A stretch of 64,000 nt of DNA from positions 68,155,073 through 68,219,072 of the forward strand of contig CAXKWD010000006.1 of NCBI GenBank assembly GCA_964059195.1. Direction: 5' to 3'. The DNA comes from Ectobius pallidus. Its lineage: Eukaryota > Arthropoda > Insecta > Blattodea > Ectobiidae. The notes under the pieces were generated by a model that did not search any database, was not told where the DNA came from, and was given only the letters and a program-made list of their open reading frames with translations. How positions within the stretch are numbered: the stretch's first letter is position 1; each line of letters opens with the position of its first letter. A program made the position numbers and the translations under genes. This document shows, in pieces, positions 46,817 to 57,069 of this stretch.

Positions 46817-47271
46817 ATCCTTCAGTTTTGCAATACTACATTGTTCATTCTCATACAAAAGAAAAACCAAACTTGAAAAACAACTGATGTTTTACACTTA
46901 GTTTCAGTTAAGGGGGAAATGAGTGAAGTTGTACTGTATTTCTAACATTTTTTTTTTAATTATGCTACATATTTGCTCTTTGGTATACATGCTTGTGATG
47001 TAACAGATAATGTTGTGAAGAAATTTCATAGTTCCAATTTATTTTAATATTAATATTGAAAACTGTGCATAATTCAAAGTTGTTACGTAAATGTCTGAAG
47101 TTTGTTTAAATCGACTATTACATATTTTTAAAAAATGTCAAGCATTTGTTTTCCGTATCTTTACTACAAATGGAGGAAAAATAATATTCAATGCAAGTCC
47201 CAAATTTAAGAAAAAATTCATGATCACCACACATAATTAAAAAAACAAAACTATTGTATCAATAAATAACC

Positions 47272-47638
47272 CAGTGGTTTTCAACCGGCGCGGCTGTCCG
47301 TGGCTTAATTTCTTGCAGCCCACAAACAAATACCGCTTTTAACTTTAATCCAATACTGACAATTTAGTCACAAAGAAACAGTGTCAGATCTCATATTAAA
47401 TTAAATAATGTTACTCTGCTTCGTGTTATTCATAAAAATTGCAAAATGAAACATCTAATATAAAAACTCACATGTCTAAAGTTAAGCAATCCTACAGATA
47501 TTGTAAGATAATTGATATTTCAATGTTACATAGGCCTAAGTATCATGTTATTAATATTAAACCAATAAATGAATTCGGCCGCTAGTCTTTCTCCAAAAAG
47601 AAAGTGGCCCTTTAGTTTAAAATGTTTAAAGGTCACTG
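47272..47638. mobile_element. hAT-type MITE, 367 bp, with perfect 8-bp target duplication
   Basis: The left end CAGTGGTTTTCAACC and the right end GTTTAAAGGTCACTG are imperfectly inverted (CAGTG terminal in both). A perfect AAATAACC flanks both sides (47264-47271 and 47639-47646), as in hAT. An AAGTGGCCCTTT stretch near the right end (47602-47613) also occurs near the right end of the hAT at 25204-26468 (26433-26444), suggesting relatedness. No coding capacity. Confidence 0.85.
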
Positions 47639-47774
47639 AAATAACCAATTCGCTATTTTGTTGGTTCATATTCTGTTATTCTGTTATTACACGGAGTTAT
47701 AAAAGTAGTTTTAGTATACGCTCCGCAAAGTGGCTGTTTCTCTGACTGCTAACACGCCGGAAAGTAAAGTAATT

Positions 47775-47801
47775 TTACCGTACTATAATATAGTACGGTA
47801 A
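47775..47801. repeat. Perfect palindrome, 13-bp arms
   Basis: TTACCGTACTATA, one A, then TATAGTACGGTAA: the arms are exactly complementary. It may be a protein-binding site or a MITE tip; nothing else supports a function. Confidence 0.85.
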
Positions 47802-48009
47802 TATTGCCTTGGTAACCCCTAGTGGACGTAGTTCCACCTGTGATTCCTAGATGTCTCTACAGTGCCTTTCAGTGAAAGTTCATATTTACATGTTAACGGC
47901 TTTATTGTTCATTGTCTATTAACATATTAACAAGCATAGTACAACTTGCCATTTAGAAGTCCTGAATTTAAGAAATAAATTCCATAATAATAATTTTTTA
48001 TATCTTTTA

Positions 48010-48085
48010 CGACTACGGGTGGGATCTAAAGTACGAAGTTTGCATTACTAAGCCTTAGCTTAGACCACTAAACCACGAGTGCTAG
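48010..48085 (-). repeat. tRNA-like fragment
   Basis: On the minus strand, CACTCGTGGTTTAGTGGTCTAAG gives an A-box arm typical of insect SINE heads, followed by a poor B box (TTTAGATCCCACCC). Likely a decayed SINE head. Confidence 0.4.
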
Positions 48086-48339
48086 TTGAAAGGAACGGCT
48101 TCAGATGAGCCTCTTTACGATTGCTTCTTTTAAGGCATAATAAGTTTTGTTGCGGAAAATATAAGAATGACGAGTAATTTCAATTGATGTAAATATATTT
48201 ATTTAATTAATCTTCATTATTATCTAAACGATGTCTTTAATTTTCTTTTAACGAAAAGAAACAATACACAGCAAGCAAAGTTTATAAACAGTCATTACCG
48301 ATACAATCGCCATTATCTTTGCTTTCTTTAAGCAGATTC

Positions 48340-49570
48340 ATTGGAAATGAGTGAAAACTGATCTCATTAGTAGGAAAATTGCAGAACTTTTACTAAAAAT
48401 ATTTCGTTGCACCACGTACGCAAAAACTTTAACGGACTCATCCAGTATTTCAATACTACATTCGTCCGCTAAAGCCTTATTTTGCGTACTTGATACATAA
48501 ATAACAATTATGGGAAGAAATAAAACATTTCTTTTATACAGATTCATAATATCTAATACGTTAAATTCACAGAAGATACTTTTCGATCGGTAATCCAAAG
48601 GTTTCGTTAGGTAAATCTTTATTATACGTTTCCATGGTCTACGAATAAATTTCTAAGTGCCAACACTACCGGTTATTTCGTATTGTATAACAGATTGTAC
48701 TGTACTAAATATACAGAAGCTAACACAAAAAGGCATATAAGAACCATGAATACTAATACTATTAACTATAATTATGATTACTGCTAGACTGTTAGACAAG
48801 TATGCGATGTGTTCATCCCAATTTAAATTTGGTCAATAATAATTAATATGTATTGAACGTCAGTGCTGGTAGGTTAGGAGCTAAAACAATTCTGAATAAC
48901 AGAACAAAGATAATTGTGCAATATAATGGAGTTAAATGATTTCAGACGTTGAAAACAGGATTTTTCAAATGAGAAAGGTAATAAAAATTGTTTAGATATA
49001 TTTTTTGGAAGTCCAGCCAGTTTTTTATAATAATCAGACCCTTACTGGAATTTTTGTGTCAGTCCAATTATTAGAGCCAGAAAAATAAATAGGCCTTCTG
49101 TGCAATCCGTAACTCAGACATGAGCAAATCCCTATCCATTGACACGCAACCCGCAAACTTTTGTCAACATACACATAGTTCGAAAAGAACGGGTAGATGG
49201 AGACACAAGCAGACAATAAGTGCAGTGGCGTTTGCTCATTCTTAGGGAAACACTAATTTCACTTTATAATGTACACTACAAGAAGCAAATAATACAAACA
49301 ATTTTGTATTTTTAATTATTCTTTTACGTGTGCAATTATTTCATTATACAAAGTCTTATAATGTGTCATAACGCCTTTCCAATCGGAACTGTTGTGCGAC
49401 CCGTCACTGCTTGCAAAGACAGTATGATTCATGCATGGGAATAATCCACTACGTACACCGAATGTCCGCAATGCCATCTTGTGTGTTATGCGGGAAGGTC
49501 AAGAACCACAAGTGGTTCGCGAACCAGTAAATGCCCATGTATGCCGTAACTGGAGCCGGATAATTAATTT
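48340..49570. other. AT-rich stretch with no supported gene
   Basis: An 86-codon minus frame (48338-48598) shows no motif. A partly palindromic AACCACAAGTGGTT lies near 49508-49521. Confidence 0.45.
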
Positions 49571-49571
49571 G

Positions 49572-49921
49572 GCTTCATTTTCAGTAAATTGTTCATTCAT
49601 ATACTAGAACAAGATAGGTCCTAAAATTATTCCTTCTGGAACTACGATATTTATTTTCGTAGTGTTGCTAACTATATCACTAAATTTTATTTTCTGACGT
49701 CTATCACTCATATATGATTCAATTTTTTTTAAAAAGATTCCGTTTATACCTAGGGTTTGAAAATTTTTCTAAAGCAAGATTACGATTGACGTTATCGAAA
49801 GGTTTAGTTAGGTTTAAAAAACCCCTAAACATTTATTTATTTTGTCTAGATTGTTAGCAATTTGCCACGCAACTTGCAATGTAGCAATTTCTGTGCCTAA
49901 ATTATTTCGGAAACCAAACTG
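49572..49921 (-). pseudogene. LINE reverse transcriptase remnant, antisense (CR1/jockey/Rex-like)
   Basis: Minus-strand reading gives three blocks in correct RT order: QFGFRNNLGTEIATLQVAW then NNLDKINKCLGVF; after a one-base shift NLTKPFDNVNRNLALEKF, with the catalytic aspartate motif (F.D.V); after a second shift SYMSDRRQKIKFSDIVS then VVPEGIILGPILF, where the family has VPQGSILGP (Q to E and S to I). A stop and YMNEQFT follow. The FADD motif is not preserved in the window to the left. Two frameshifts and stops make it non-functional. Confidence 0.88.
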
Positions 49922-50933
49922 TTATCGGAAGAACAAATATGATAAATAAACGTGTTTCTCAATATGGATGTGTACAAAACATTTTTGTTTTTGTTTTAAT
50001 ATGTTAAACTTTTTAGGGCAACGTGTAAATCACTACCAGTAATACGAATGGTAAAACGGTGACGTCGTTCTCAGATGCCAAAATGTGAATAATTCTCAAA
50101 TCCCTTGCTTATTTCGAATAGGTCATTAATTAAATTAGCAATTTTGTTCATTACAAAAGAACTGATGTTGAAACAGCAGTGAGAATGTGTTCTGCCTCTA
50201 GGTTAAAATGCAATAAAGAGCTCAAAATACGTTTCTGTATTTAATGTTATTTACGTTTATGTAAAAGGCGCACTCCTTGGTGAGATAAGGGGTTTGACCA
50301 ACGAGTTGCTGACGGCGAGAGAATCCAGTGTTTCCAGATACTTGAACTACAATTTCATCGCGCTGTGAAACCACTCAAAACTTTACGCTATTACTGTTGC
50401 GGTTCTCGATGCTTTTGTGTTTATCTCCTTCAGGGTTTAAGCTAACTGTTGATTCCAAGCTTTAACCGAATGCCTTGTTAACAAATTACAATGAATTCAT
50501 TAGCGGGTTCACGCCGAGCCTTTGTGGCTTAATGACCTTCTCATCTGATTAAATCTCTTTGCAATCATTGATAAAATGTCCATTCCACAGCTACTCAGAT
50601 GTACTTTTCTGTACCACTGTCTTTTAATACGTGTATATAGTATGAATTATAACCACAAAACACATAATTCATGGTTAGTACAATGGGAATTTTAATTAAT
50701 ACTGATTGTACTGTTCATTCGACTTAAAAAACCCTCAGAGTATGTTAAAACAGTACACAACTTATTTAAATATAAAGATTACAGAATAACTTCGAAAACT
50801 GTCTGATATATAATTAATGTTAGGCTATTGGTGTAATAACGAGTTACGCAAATTTTAAACTGCTGTGTATTTAACCGAGCTGTAAAACTGCTTAAACTTA
50901 AGAGAAATGAGAATATTACAGGAGAAAAATTCC

Positions 50934-51005
50934 TCTGACACTGGGACTTGAAACCAGGACCTTTGGCTATTCGCGCCAATGCTCTACCAAATGAGCTAAG
51001 CCGGA
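50934..51005 (-). tRNA. tRNA-like gene (Phe GAA anticodon), probably a SINE head
   Basis: The minus strand folds as a near-complete cloverleaf of 72 nt: D stem GCTC/GAGC, anticodon stem TTGGC/GCCAA with loop GCGAATA (anticodon GAA), and T arm CTGGT-TTCAAGT-CCCAG. The acceptor stem pairs at about five of seven positions, and position 33 is C instead of the near-universal U, which argues against a functional tRNA. A diverged relative at 7985-8060 shares sequence beyond the tRNA part, which favours a SINE head over a genuine tRNA gene. Confidence 0.55.
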
Positions 51006-51399
51006 GTTCAATTCACAGCACCAGATGGAACCTCTCTCCTATGACTGATTGCCAGAAAATAATCTGTGGTTCATGAAAGCTTATATATCTGTGCTTAAAC
51101 TAAGCTTTTGCAGGAAATTCGAAGCATTTACCATAGTGAGATTTTAAAATTAGAAAATTTCATAGTGCTGAAAACATTTGCCAATATGAACTATCGAATG
51201 TCCTTTTTTACTATGACTTGGCTATTTAAGTCAGTATTTGCATTGTAACTTTTATTTTTTGTCCAAGTAAATTTTGGATATTCTGAAAGTCATTCGAGCT
51301 TAAAATAATATAGTCTGACCTAAACTAACAAATTCTAACATCTCACAAGTGCGTTAACAGATTAAAAGTAACTTATCCCTATAATATAAAGCCACATGG

Positions 51400-51466
51400 C
51401 TGACTGACTGACTGACTCACTCACTCACTCACTCACTCACTCACTCACTCACTCACTCACTCACTG
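51400..51466. repeat. (CTGA)n(CTCA)n two-phase microsatellite
   Basis: Four TGAC/CTGA units change to about twelve CTCA units without a break, ending TCACTGAC at the first unit of the tandem repeat that follows. Confidence 0.95.
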
Positions 51467-51468
51467 AC

Positions 51469-51840
51469 ATTAATGTTTGCCCACTTCCAGATGAGCTAGA
51501 ACCTTGAAATTTGGTACACATAAGCTTACAGCTTTTAGGCTGCAAACCACAGGAAAATTCCAAAAAGCTATTTTTAAAAAAAATTTTAGCCCTAAAAACC
51601 CCCGAAAAAGGGCTCGGCACACCGATATTAATGTTTGTCCACTTCCAGATGAGCTAGAAACTTGAAATTTGGTATACATATAGCTTTTAGGCTATAAATC
51701 ACAGGAAAATTCCAAAAAGTTTATTTTTTCAATTTTTAGCCCTAAAAACCCCCGAAAAAGGGCTCGGCTCGGCTCACTGAAATTAATGTTTGTCCACTTC
51801 CAGATAAGCTAGAAACTTGAAATTCGGTACAAATATAATG
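51469..51840 (+). repeat. Tandem repeat, unit about 155-158 bp, 2.4 copies
   Basis: ATTAATGTTTG starts at 51469, 51627 and 51782 (periods 158 and 155). Each unit carries CCACTTCCAGATGAGCTAG, AAACTTGAAATTTGGTA, GCTTTTAGGCT and CCCTAAAAACCCCCGAAAAA, GGGCTCGGC. A diverged fragment lies at 52597-52700. The open frame across it is a by-product. Confidence 0.9.
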
Positions 51841-51924
51841 GCTCGGTTTCCATGGCAACGGTATTATCAAACTACGTTGACGTATGGCTCTGAAAGTTTA
51901 AAAATAATTATTTCCGTAAACCTA

Positions 51925-51957
51925 ACGGGGTGGTCGAGATAGTAACGTCTTGGACTT
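51925..51957 (+). repeat. SINE A head, interrupted
   Basis: GGTGGTCGAGATAGTAACGTCTTGGACT matches the first part of SINE A at 45352 up to the middle of the tRNA-like region, where SINE B sequence takes over. The matching SINE A body resumes at about 52475. Confidence 0.7.
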
Positions 51958-52150
51958 AAAATTTCTCGGCCCTTTCACGTCCAAGAAATATTTAGTTTCC
52001 AGAGGGGGCTTGCGAGGCGATGGGCTTACCACCTGTCCCTCTACCCTCTCTCGGAAAATAAGCATATCAAAATTAGTATAGGTAATGAAACCTCCACTTG
52101 GAGGCCCCTTAGCCCCACCTGGGGAACATAGGATAACAGATACAGTTACA
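51957..52150 (+). repeat. SINE B 3' part, truncated
   Basis: AAATTTCTCGGCCCTTTCACG through ACCTCCACTTGGAGGCCCC and the ACAGATACAGTTACAG tail correspond to positions 21427-21606 of the full SINE B copy, with high similarity. The 5' half including the head is missing, so it inserted truncated or recombined with SINE A. Confidence 0.85.
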
Positions 52151-52169
52151 GAATAATAACTCGGAGATG

Positions 52170-52403
52170 GTAAAGTGATCCCTATACAGGCCATGGAGGC
52201 CCAAAGGGTTCCAGGAGGTTGAGGCTCCCAGATTTTGGACATTCGGCACATGAAGGTGGTAAGGTTGTCAGCCTTACGCACCGGCCGCCTTTACCCCCAG
52301 GATTGCTCCTGGTACTCATTTCTGTTAGAGGCTGAGTCGACCCCAGGGCCATAGTGCCACCAGAAGGATTAGGCCAATTGAAAAATCTCAACGACCTCAT
52401 CGG
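52170..52403 (-). mobile_element. SINE C copy, 5'-truncated, with 19-bp target duplication
   Basis: On the minus strand the body of SINE C runs from just after the B box (GATGAGGTCGTTGAG) to the 3' end (CCATGGCCTGTATAGGGATCA). A perfect direct repeat GAATAATAACTCGGAGATG (52151-52169 and 52404-52422) flanks it, proving insertion. The first base may belong to the SINE. Confidence 0.93.
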
Positions 52404-52474
52404 GAATAATAACTCGGAGATGAAGTCCCGCATTCTTTACAACATATTACAACCAATTTTACTTGTATTTTCCT

Positions 52475-52580
52475 ATGATTTCCGTGGTCGTAAAGGCAAA
52501 TACCAAATTGAATATTTACATACCATGAATCTTAGTCGCTATTTCATCTTGTATCATGTCCATTTCAGTTGAAATTTACT
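52475..52580 (+). repeat. SINE A body, interrupted copy (second part)
   Basis: TTTCCGTGGTCGTAAAGGCAAATACC, ATATTTACATACCATGAATC and TTCATCTTGTATCATGTCC match the SINE A body at 45445-45540. Together with 51925-51957 this is one SINE A copy split by the SINE B and SINE C insertions. Confidence 0.75.
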
Positions 52581-52596
52581 CCATAAAATACACCAT

Positions 52597-52700
52597 AAAT
52601 GTATGTACACTGCCAGTTGATCTAGAAAACTAGACTTGGCAAACTGATACCTTTTAGCTTGCAACCGATGGGAAAATTCCCCCCAAAAACCCCAAAGTCT
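52597..52700 (+). repeat. Diverged unit of the 155-bp tandem repeat
   Basis: CACTGCCAGTTGATCTAG, AAACTAGACTTGGCAAACTG, ACCTTTTAGCTTGCAACCGATGGGAAAATTCC parallels CCACTTCCAGATGAGCTAG, AAACTTGAAATTTGGTACAC, GCTTTTAGGCTGCAAACCACAGGAAAATTCC of the units at 51469-51840. Confidence 0.6.
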
Positions 52701-53069
52701 TCCCACATTTATTTTTTCAGGTTTATTGTGGCAAAAAAGGTAATAGCCAATTCAGCAGACTAAATACACGCACTCTATCTCCATTGATCTTTTAAAAAAA
52801 CTTTCCCGAGAACCTCAGCGGGGGTTTGGGGGCGGAGCGAGTTTTGATATAAAAACGAAACCTGTGAAACTTTTATGCATTGGATTTGTAAAGATGACAT
52901 TCTTAAAAATGTAATGACAAAAGCCCAACATATTTTTCCTGAGGCGGTTTCCGTTCTTTTCTGGAATATGGATGTATTAATAGGGATGAAATTACCTCCG
53001 CCACATAAGGTATAACACTTTTTTTACGATTAAAGAACTTCAGCCAGATAAACTGGAACGACCGGGATT

Positions 53070-53145
53070 CGTATCTCACACATGCGTTATCAAGGCAGCA
53101 AACGTGCCTGATAAGGCATTGTCTAACCAAGTAAAGTACACATTG
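53070..53145 (-). repeat. tRNA-like fragment
   Basis: On the minus strand, TTGGTTAGACAATGCC and a B-box-like GATACGAATCCC stand at about tRNA spacing, in an unusual arrangement with a GC-rich middle. A decayed SINE head or pseudo-tRNA is possible. Confidence 0.35.
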
Positions 53146-53479
53146 CACATATAATGATGCGAACAAATCATCTACATTTAAATAAATACACAATGAAACA
53201 TTTTCATAATAATAATACAAACAGATTTCAAGTTTATAATTAAACCACAATAGATTCGCATGTGCAGTTGAGGCTCAGAGATAGAACTCCAAAATTCTTC
53301 CGACATTTCGAGAAAAATATTATATGTATGGGGGTTTATATTAATTTTCTATTTCCTCAAACCAAGGTTTGCTTACGACAAAGCATATCACTGAAATAAA
53401 AATCAGAATATAACAAATTCGCTGATATAAATGTATTACAAAACGAACATGTAAAGTTCTAATAGGATTACAAAGAAAA

Positions 53480-55560
53480 TCGTGTCGACAGTTCCTGACC
53501 AACTAGATAGATCCCTTATTGTTATTTCCATAAGAAATTATATGTGCAGTTACATGATCTCCAACAAAAACTGTACTAGGAGCCAGGGAATTGTCCCTCT
53601 TGCATCAATAATTAAAATCATCCCCTTATATTCTACTAGGTTCTTTCTTTTCTCTTTTTTAGTATTTAGCAGTTGGATTGTAGATTATTTATCTCTAAGG
53701 GTTTACCCTCTAATATCTGGGTTTTTTCGACTTTCGAGTCTAATTGGTTGGATCGAGTATGAAGTCTCTCTTATAATCCTGTAACCTATGAGTGAAAAAT
53801 AAAAGCATTTTGATGGCAGGCTTATAATTGTGAGTTCGTATAATTTATTTTAGACTTACTTCTCTTGGTATTCCACGTGAGAATAGCTCACCACGTGAGT
53901 TATTAGTATGAGCTTCGTTACTGTAAATCGAATCTCTCGAAACTCTAAATTCTCTAAATATGTAATAAAAATTTATACACAACATGATTACAATTTAAAC
54001 TTGAGAATACCCAAACACAATAATTATGATTACTGTTTCTTTTTACTTCATCAACCACCCATTTTGATACAAAAGCCACAATATGATTGTATGGACGCAA
54101 AATGGAGAAATGAGATGATTTGAGAACAAAGTTCGATCACCAGAAAAGTGCCAACGATCTCTGACCATAATTACCTTCTCGCAAATGAAGCATGTCAGTA
54201 AGTGGTCATCGAGAATTCAGGAAATTAAGACCGTAATAATGATTTCTGGCTTATTATATAGTTGGACCAGGATCGAAGTGGCAGTAAAATTCGCTTCTGC
54301 CGTCCAGAGAACACCGGCGCCTCCATCCTACTGCAATAATAGCACTCCTGTTCCATTCTAACATTAGAGCTACACTGCTTCTTTTGACTAGTCAAAAATT
54401 ATAAAATGTGTTTTTAAACGACGGTCGATTCATGTATTCAACCATATCAACTGATAACTGTTAGAAAGAAATATAGCCTACTGTACGTGACGATTTTGTT
54501 TTTGAATACTAATAAATAAATAAAAATGAATAACTAAGTGTAGGCTAAAAATTCACATTTCGTTCTACTGCTTACAACTGTGTATGCTACACCCTGAATG
54601 AATTCGCCCATGTTAAATATCTAGGCATTAGCCTTATTTTGACCAATGTTAAAGATACTATATACATGCCATACTATACTATAATCCTGCCATGCATGGA
54701 TTATTCAACTTTATTTCAGTACACTATTCTATAAGGCATAATAGGGAGGGAAGGAATTTTTGTAAAGTTCTTAATTCTTTTAATTTACTCTAAAAAATAT
54801 TTTTTTTTAAATCGTTTTATCAAAACCTTTAAATTATTCATATAATTGAATTTTTCTTGAATTTAATGTACGTACTCAACATTGTTCCAAATTTACAAAT
54901 ATATTAACAAATACTCTTAAAACGAAATGCATTGAATGACTGATGCACTGCTCAAGATTTTGCCCAAGGTAATTTAAAAATAATATAATTTTATCAATTT
55001 ATGAATACAACAATTAACAGTTTAAAGCTTCTCATTTTTCTTTCTGTATAATTTACCTACACTTATGTAAAATTAAATTTGTAATATATTATTACTGAAC
55101 TACCTTAAGCGTGACCTTCGTTCATTCCGGGCTTTCTATACATGCATTTATACGTGTTAACAGAAAAACTGGAAACTTGACCGGGCGACCTATCATAGTA
55201 GGGAGGGCACTAAACATTAATAAGCTGAACTAAAGTTGTTAGGCCTACTACAAGAATCTATATTACACCAAATTAAATTTCAAACAATCAGAATGTTAAC
55301 GTTCATTCCGAATATTTCAATGAACCGAACAGATCGGAATGTGCTCAGCAGCTGTGCAAAGTTTTATCGATTGCAGGATAAATGATCTGTTCTTGTTGCT
55401 GTTGTGGGATAGGCTATCGGAATGGTTGCGGCATCCGTGGTATGTGGCCAGTCTCCAACAGAAGCTTTACCATGTTCCACTCAAAAGCAGTACAGTAATT
55501 TGTTTGCTCACTTCGAATGAATTTGAAAGTGATTTATTATGTAATTTGCTCTTAACAAAG
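53480..55560. other. AT-rich stretch with no supported gene
   Basis: A short segment at about 54597-54650 reads EFAHVKYLGI in one frame, reminiscent of LINE RT (VKYLGI), but the stretch is too short to claim. Other open frames, including the 100-codon one at 53482, have no motif. Confidence 0.4.
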
Positions 55561-55567
55561 AAGATAA

Positions 55568-56846
55568 GGTAAGGTGGTACATTTTCGAACATGGTACAAT
55601 TCTGAACGGACTAAGATTTTTATATATTTTTGGGTTTCAAATGTTAGCCAACCTATTTTTAATTATATAGCGTCCATACTGATTTTTTGTTGACCTGTAT
55701 CCGCGAGAATGATGTTTTGAGTTGCCTCATTCGGCCATAAAAAATTATTTTCCAATCGAAGGTGAGAACTCCATGCTTGAAAAATGGCACGTTATAAAAT
55801 TGTGTTCCACGTTGTGTTACTAGAGTATACTGTTGAGGACCAATTTTTAACTCATACCAACAAATAGCGTAGTCTTTAATACGTAAGTCATTGGCACAAC
55901 AATGGTCATTCGTGAGCGGAATTTCAACAATGTAGTAATTTACAAAAGCAAGCTCGAGGTACAAATACGAACAAATTTTAGGTACATTTTCGAACAGTAC
56001 TTTAACCCGCGATCGCTCGCTTAAGTCTTGCATGGAAAAGCTGATTTGCCATCACAGCATTCCGCATGTTTATTATTATTAGCTGTGCTAGTCAAATATA
56101 GCATTCATACATCTTTCAACAGTGGTATTATTTCAACGAAGATCTATGAACTACACTTCCTCTGGATTGTTATTGCATCTCAGCAATTTATGCAATAAAG
56201 AATAGCATACAGAATTCGTTCTGGAGTTGTTAAGTATTTTTATTATTGCTCTTGATGTTATGACAGACCCGCCCGCATGGTCTAGTGGTTCCTGACTACG
56301 GACCCGCAAGTCTGGGTTCGATCCCCGGTACCTCCTCGGATTTTTCTGAGGTAGGGTGATCTGGAACGGGGTGCATTCAGCCTCCTGACACCAACCGAAG
56401 TGCTAATTCATAAAGAAGTAGCGGCTCCGGTTCAGTAAGCCATCAATAACTGTCGTAGGGGTCGGCATGCTGACCACATGCCCCAATCCGGTCAACTGCC
56501 TATTCAAAACGTGACACATCATTATTACGCTCATATTACTGATAAATAATAATAATAGAAAATAATATTTGGAAGAAAGCACTTTGTTCGTTGAAAATGC
56601 CACTGTTCGAAATAGTACCCACTGGTGTTTAGAATTGTACCTACTGCGGTACATTTTCGAACGATATTCTGGAAATGAAAGATTGATTGCCATGACCAAT
56701 ATTACAGCTGTATGACTTTGATATTTTTGTGAAGGGTCAACTACATTGCCAACTTTGTGAATACAATACGGTTGAACTTGTCTTAAGTTTATTGTGTTCA
56801 TAAAATAAGAATATTTGTTAAGTGTTCGAAAATGTACCACCTTACC
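55568..56846. mobile_element. Inverted-repeat element with seven iterated terminal-motif copies
   Basis: GGTAAGGTGGTACATTTTCG at 55568 is inverted at about 56846. The internal motif GGTACATTTTCGAAC recurs: exact at 55576, 55981 and 56648 (plus) and 56824-56838 (minus), degenerate at 55593 (plus), 56605 and 56627 (minus). Minus-strand frames of 124 and 145 codons lie inside, neither with a transposase motif I recognise. A SINE (56268-56520) is nested inside. No clear target duplication was found, so the superfamily is unknown. Confidence 0.75.
56268..56520 (+). repeat. tRNA-derived SINE (SINE D), nested
   Basis: GCATGGTCTAGTGGTTCCTGACTACGG supplies the A box and CTGGGTTCGATCCCCGG a perfect B box, followed by TTTCTGAGGTAGGGTGATC and a body with CGGCATGCTGACCACATGCCCC. 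It lies inside the iterated-motif element, so it is the younger insertion. No clear target duplication; the 3' end may be the AATAATAATAAT stretch at 56548-56560. Confidence 0.75.
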
Positions 56847-57069
56847 CTATTTGTTTACAGAATTTCCGCAACATGATTTCATTTAACATATTTACTTAGA
56901 TTAGAAGTTAACTTTTGATAAAAATCTATTTTTACATTATGTTTAAACTGCTCAACAAATATTTAAACCAATTTTTCTGTTAGAAATATAAATTAAAAAG
57001 GGATTATCAGATTCTGATTCAGACCTTTTAGCCTGTAAGTTAGCTATATAACTGCAGTCATTCTTCATA

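Noticed and set aside
52182..52433. 83-codon minus frame with a P/G-rich product
   Set aside because: It is read through the inverted SINE C; the same peptide-like pattern appears in the SINE at 59057.
53482..53784. 100-codon frame with hydrophobic stretches
   Set aside because: AT-rich DNA easily encodes F, L, I and S, so hydrophobicity is not evidence of a membrane protein; no start context, homology or neighbour supports it.
54597..54650. EFAHVKYLGI-like stretch as a LINE fragment
   Set aside because: The match to VKYLGI is only about ten residues, with nothing supporting it on either side.
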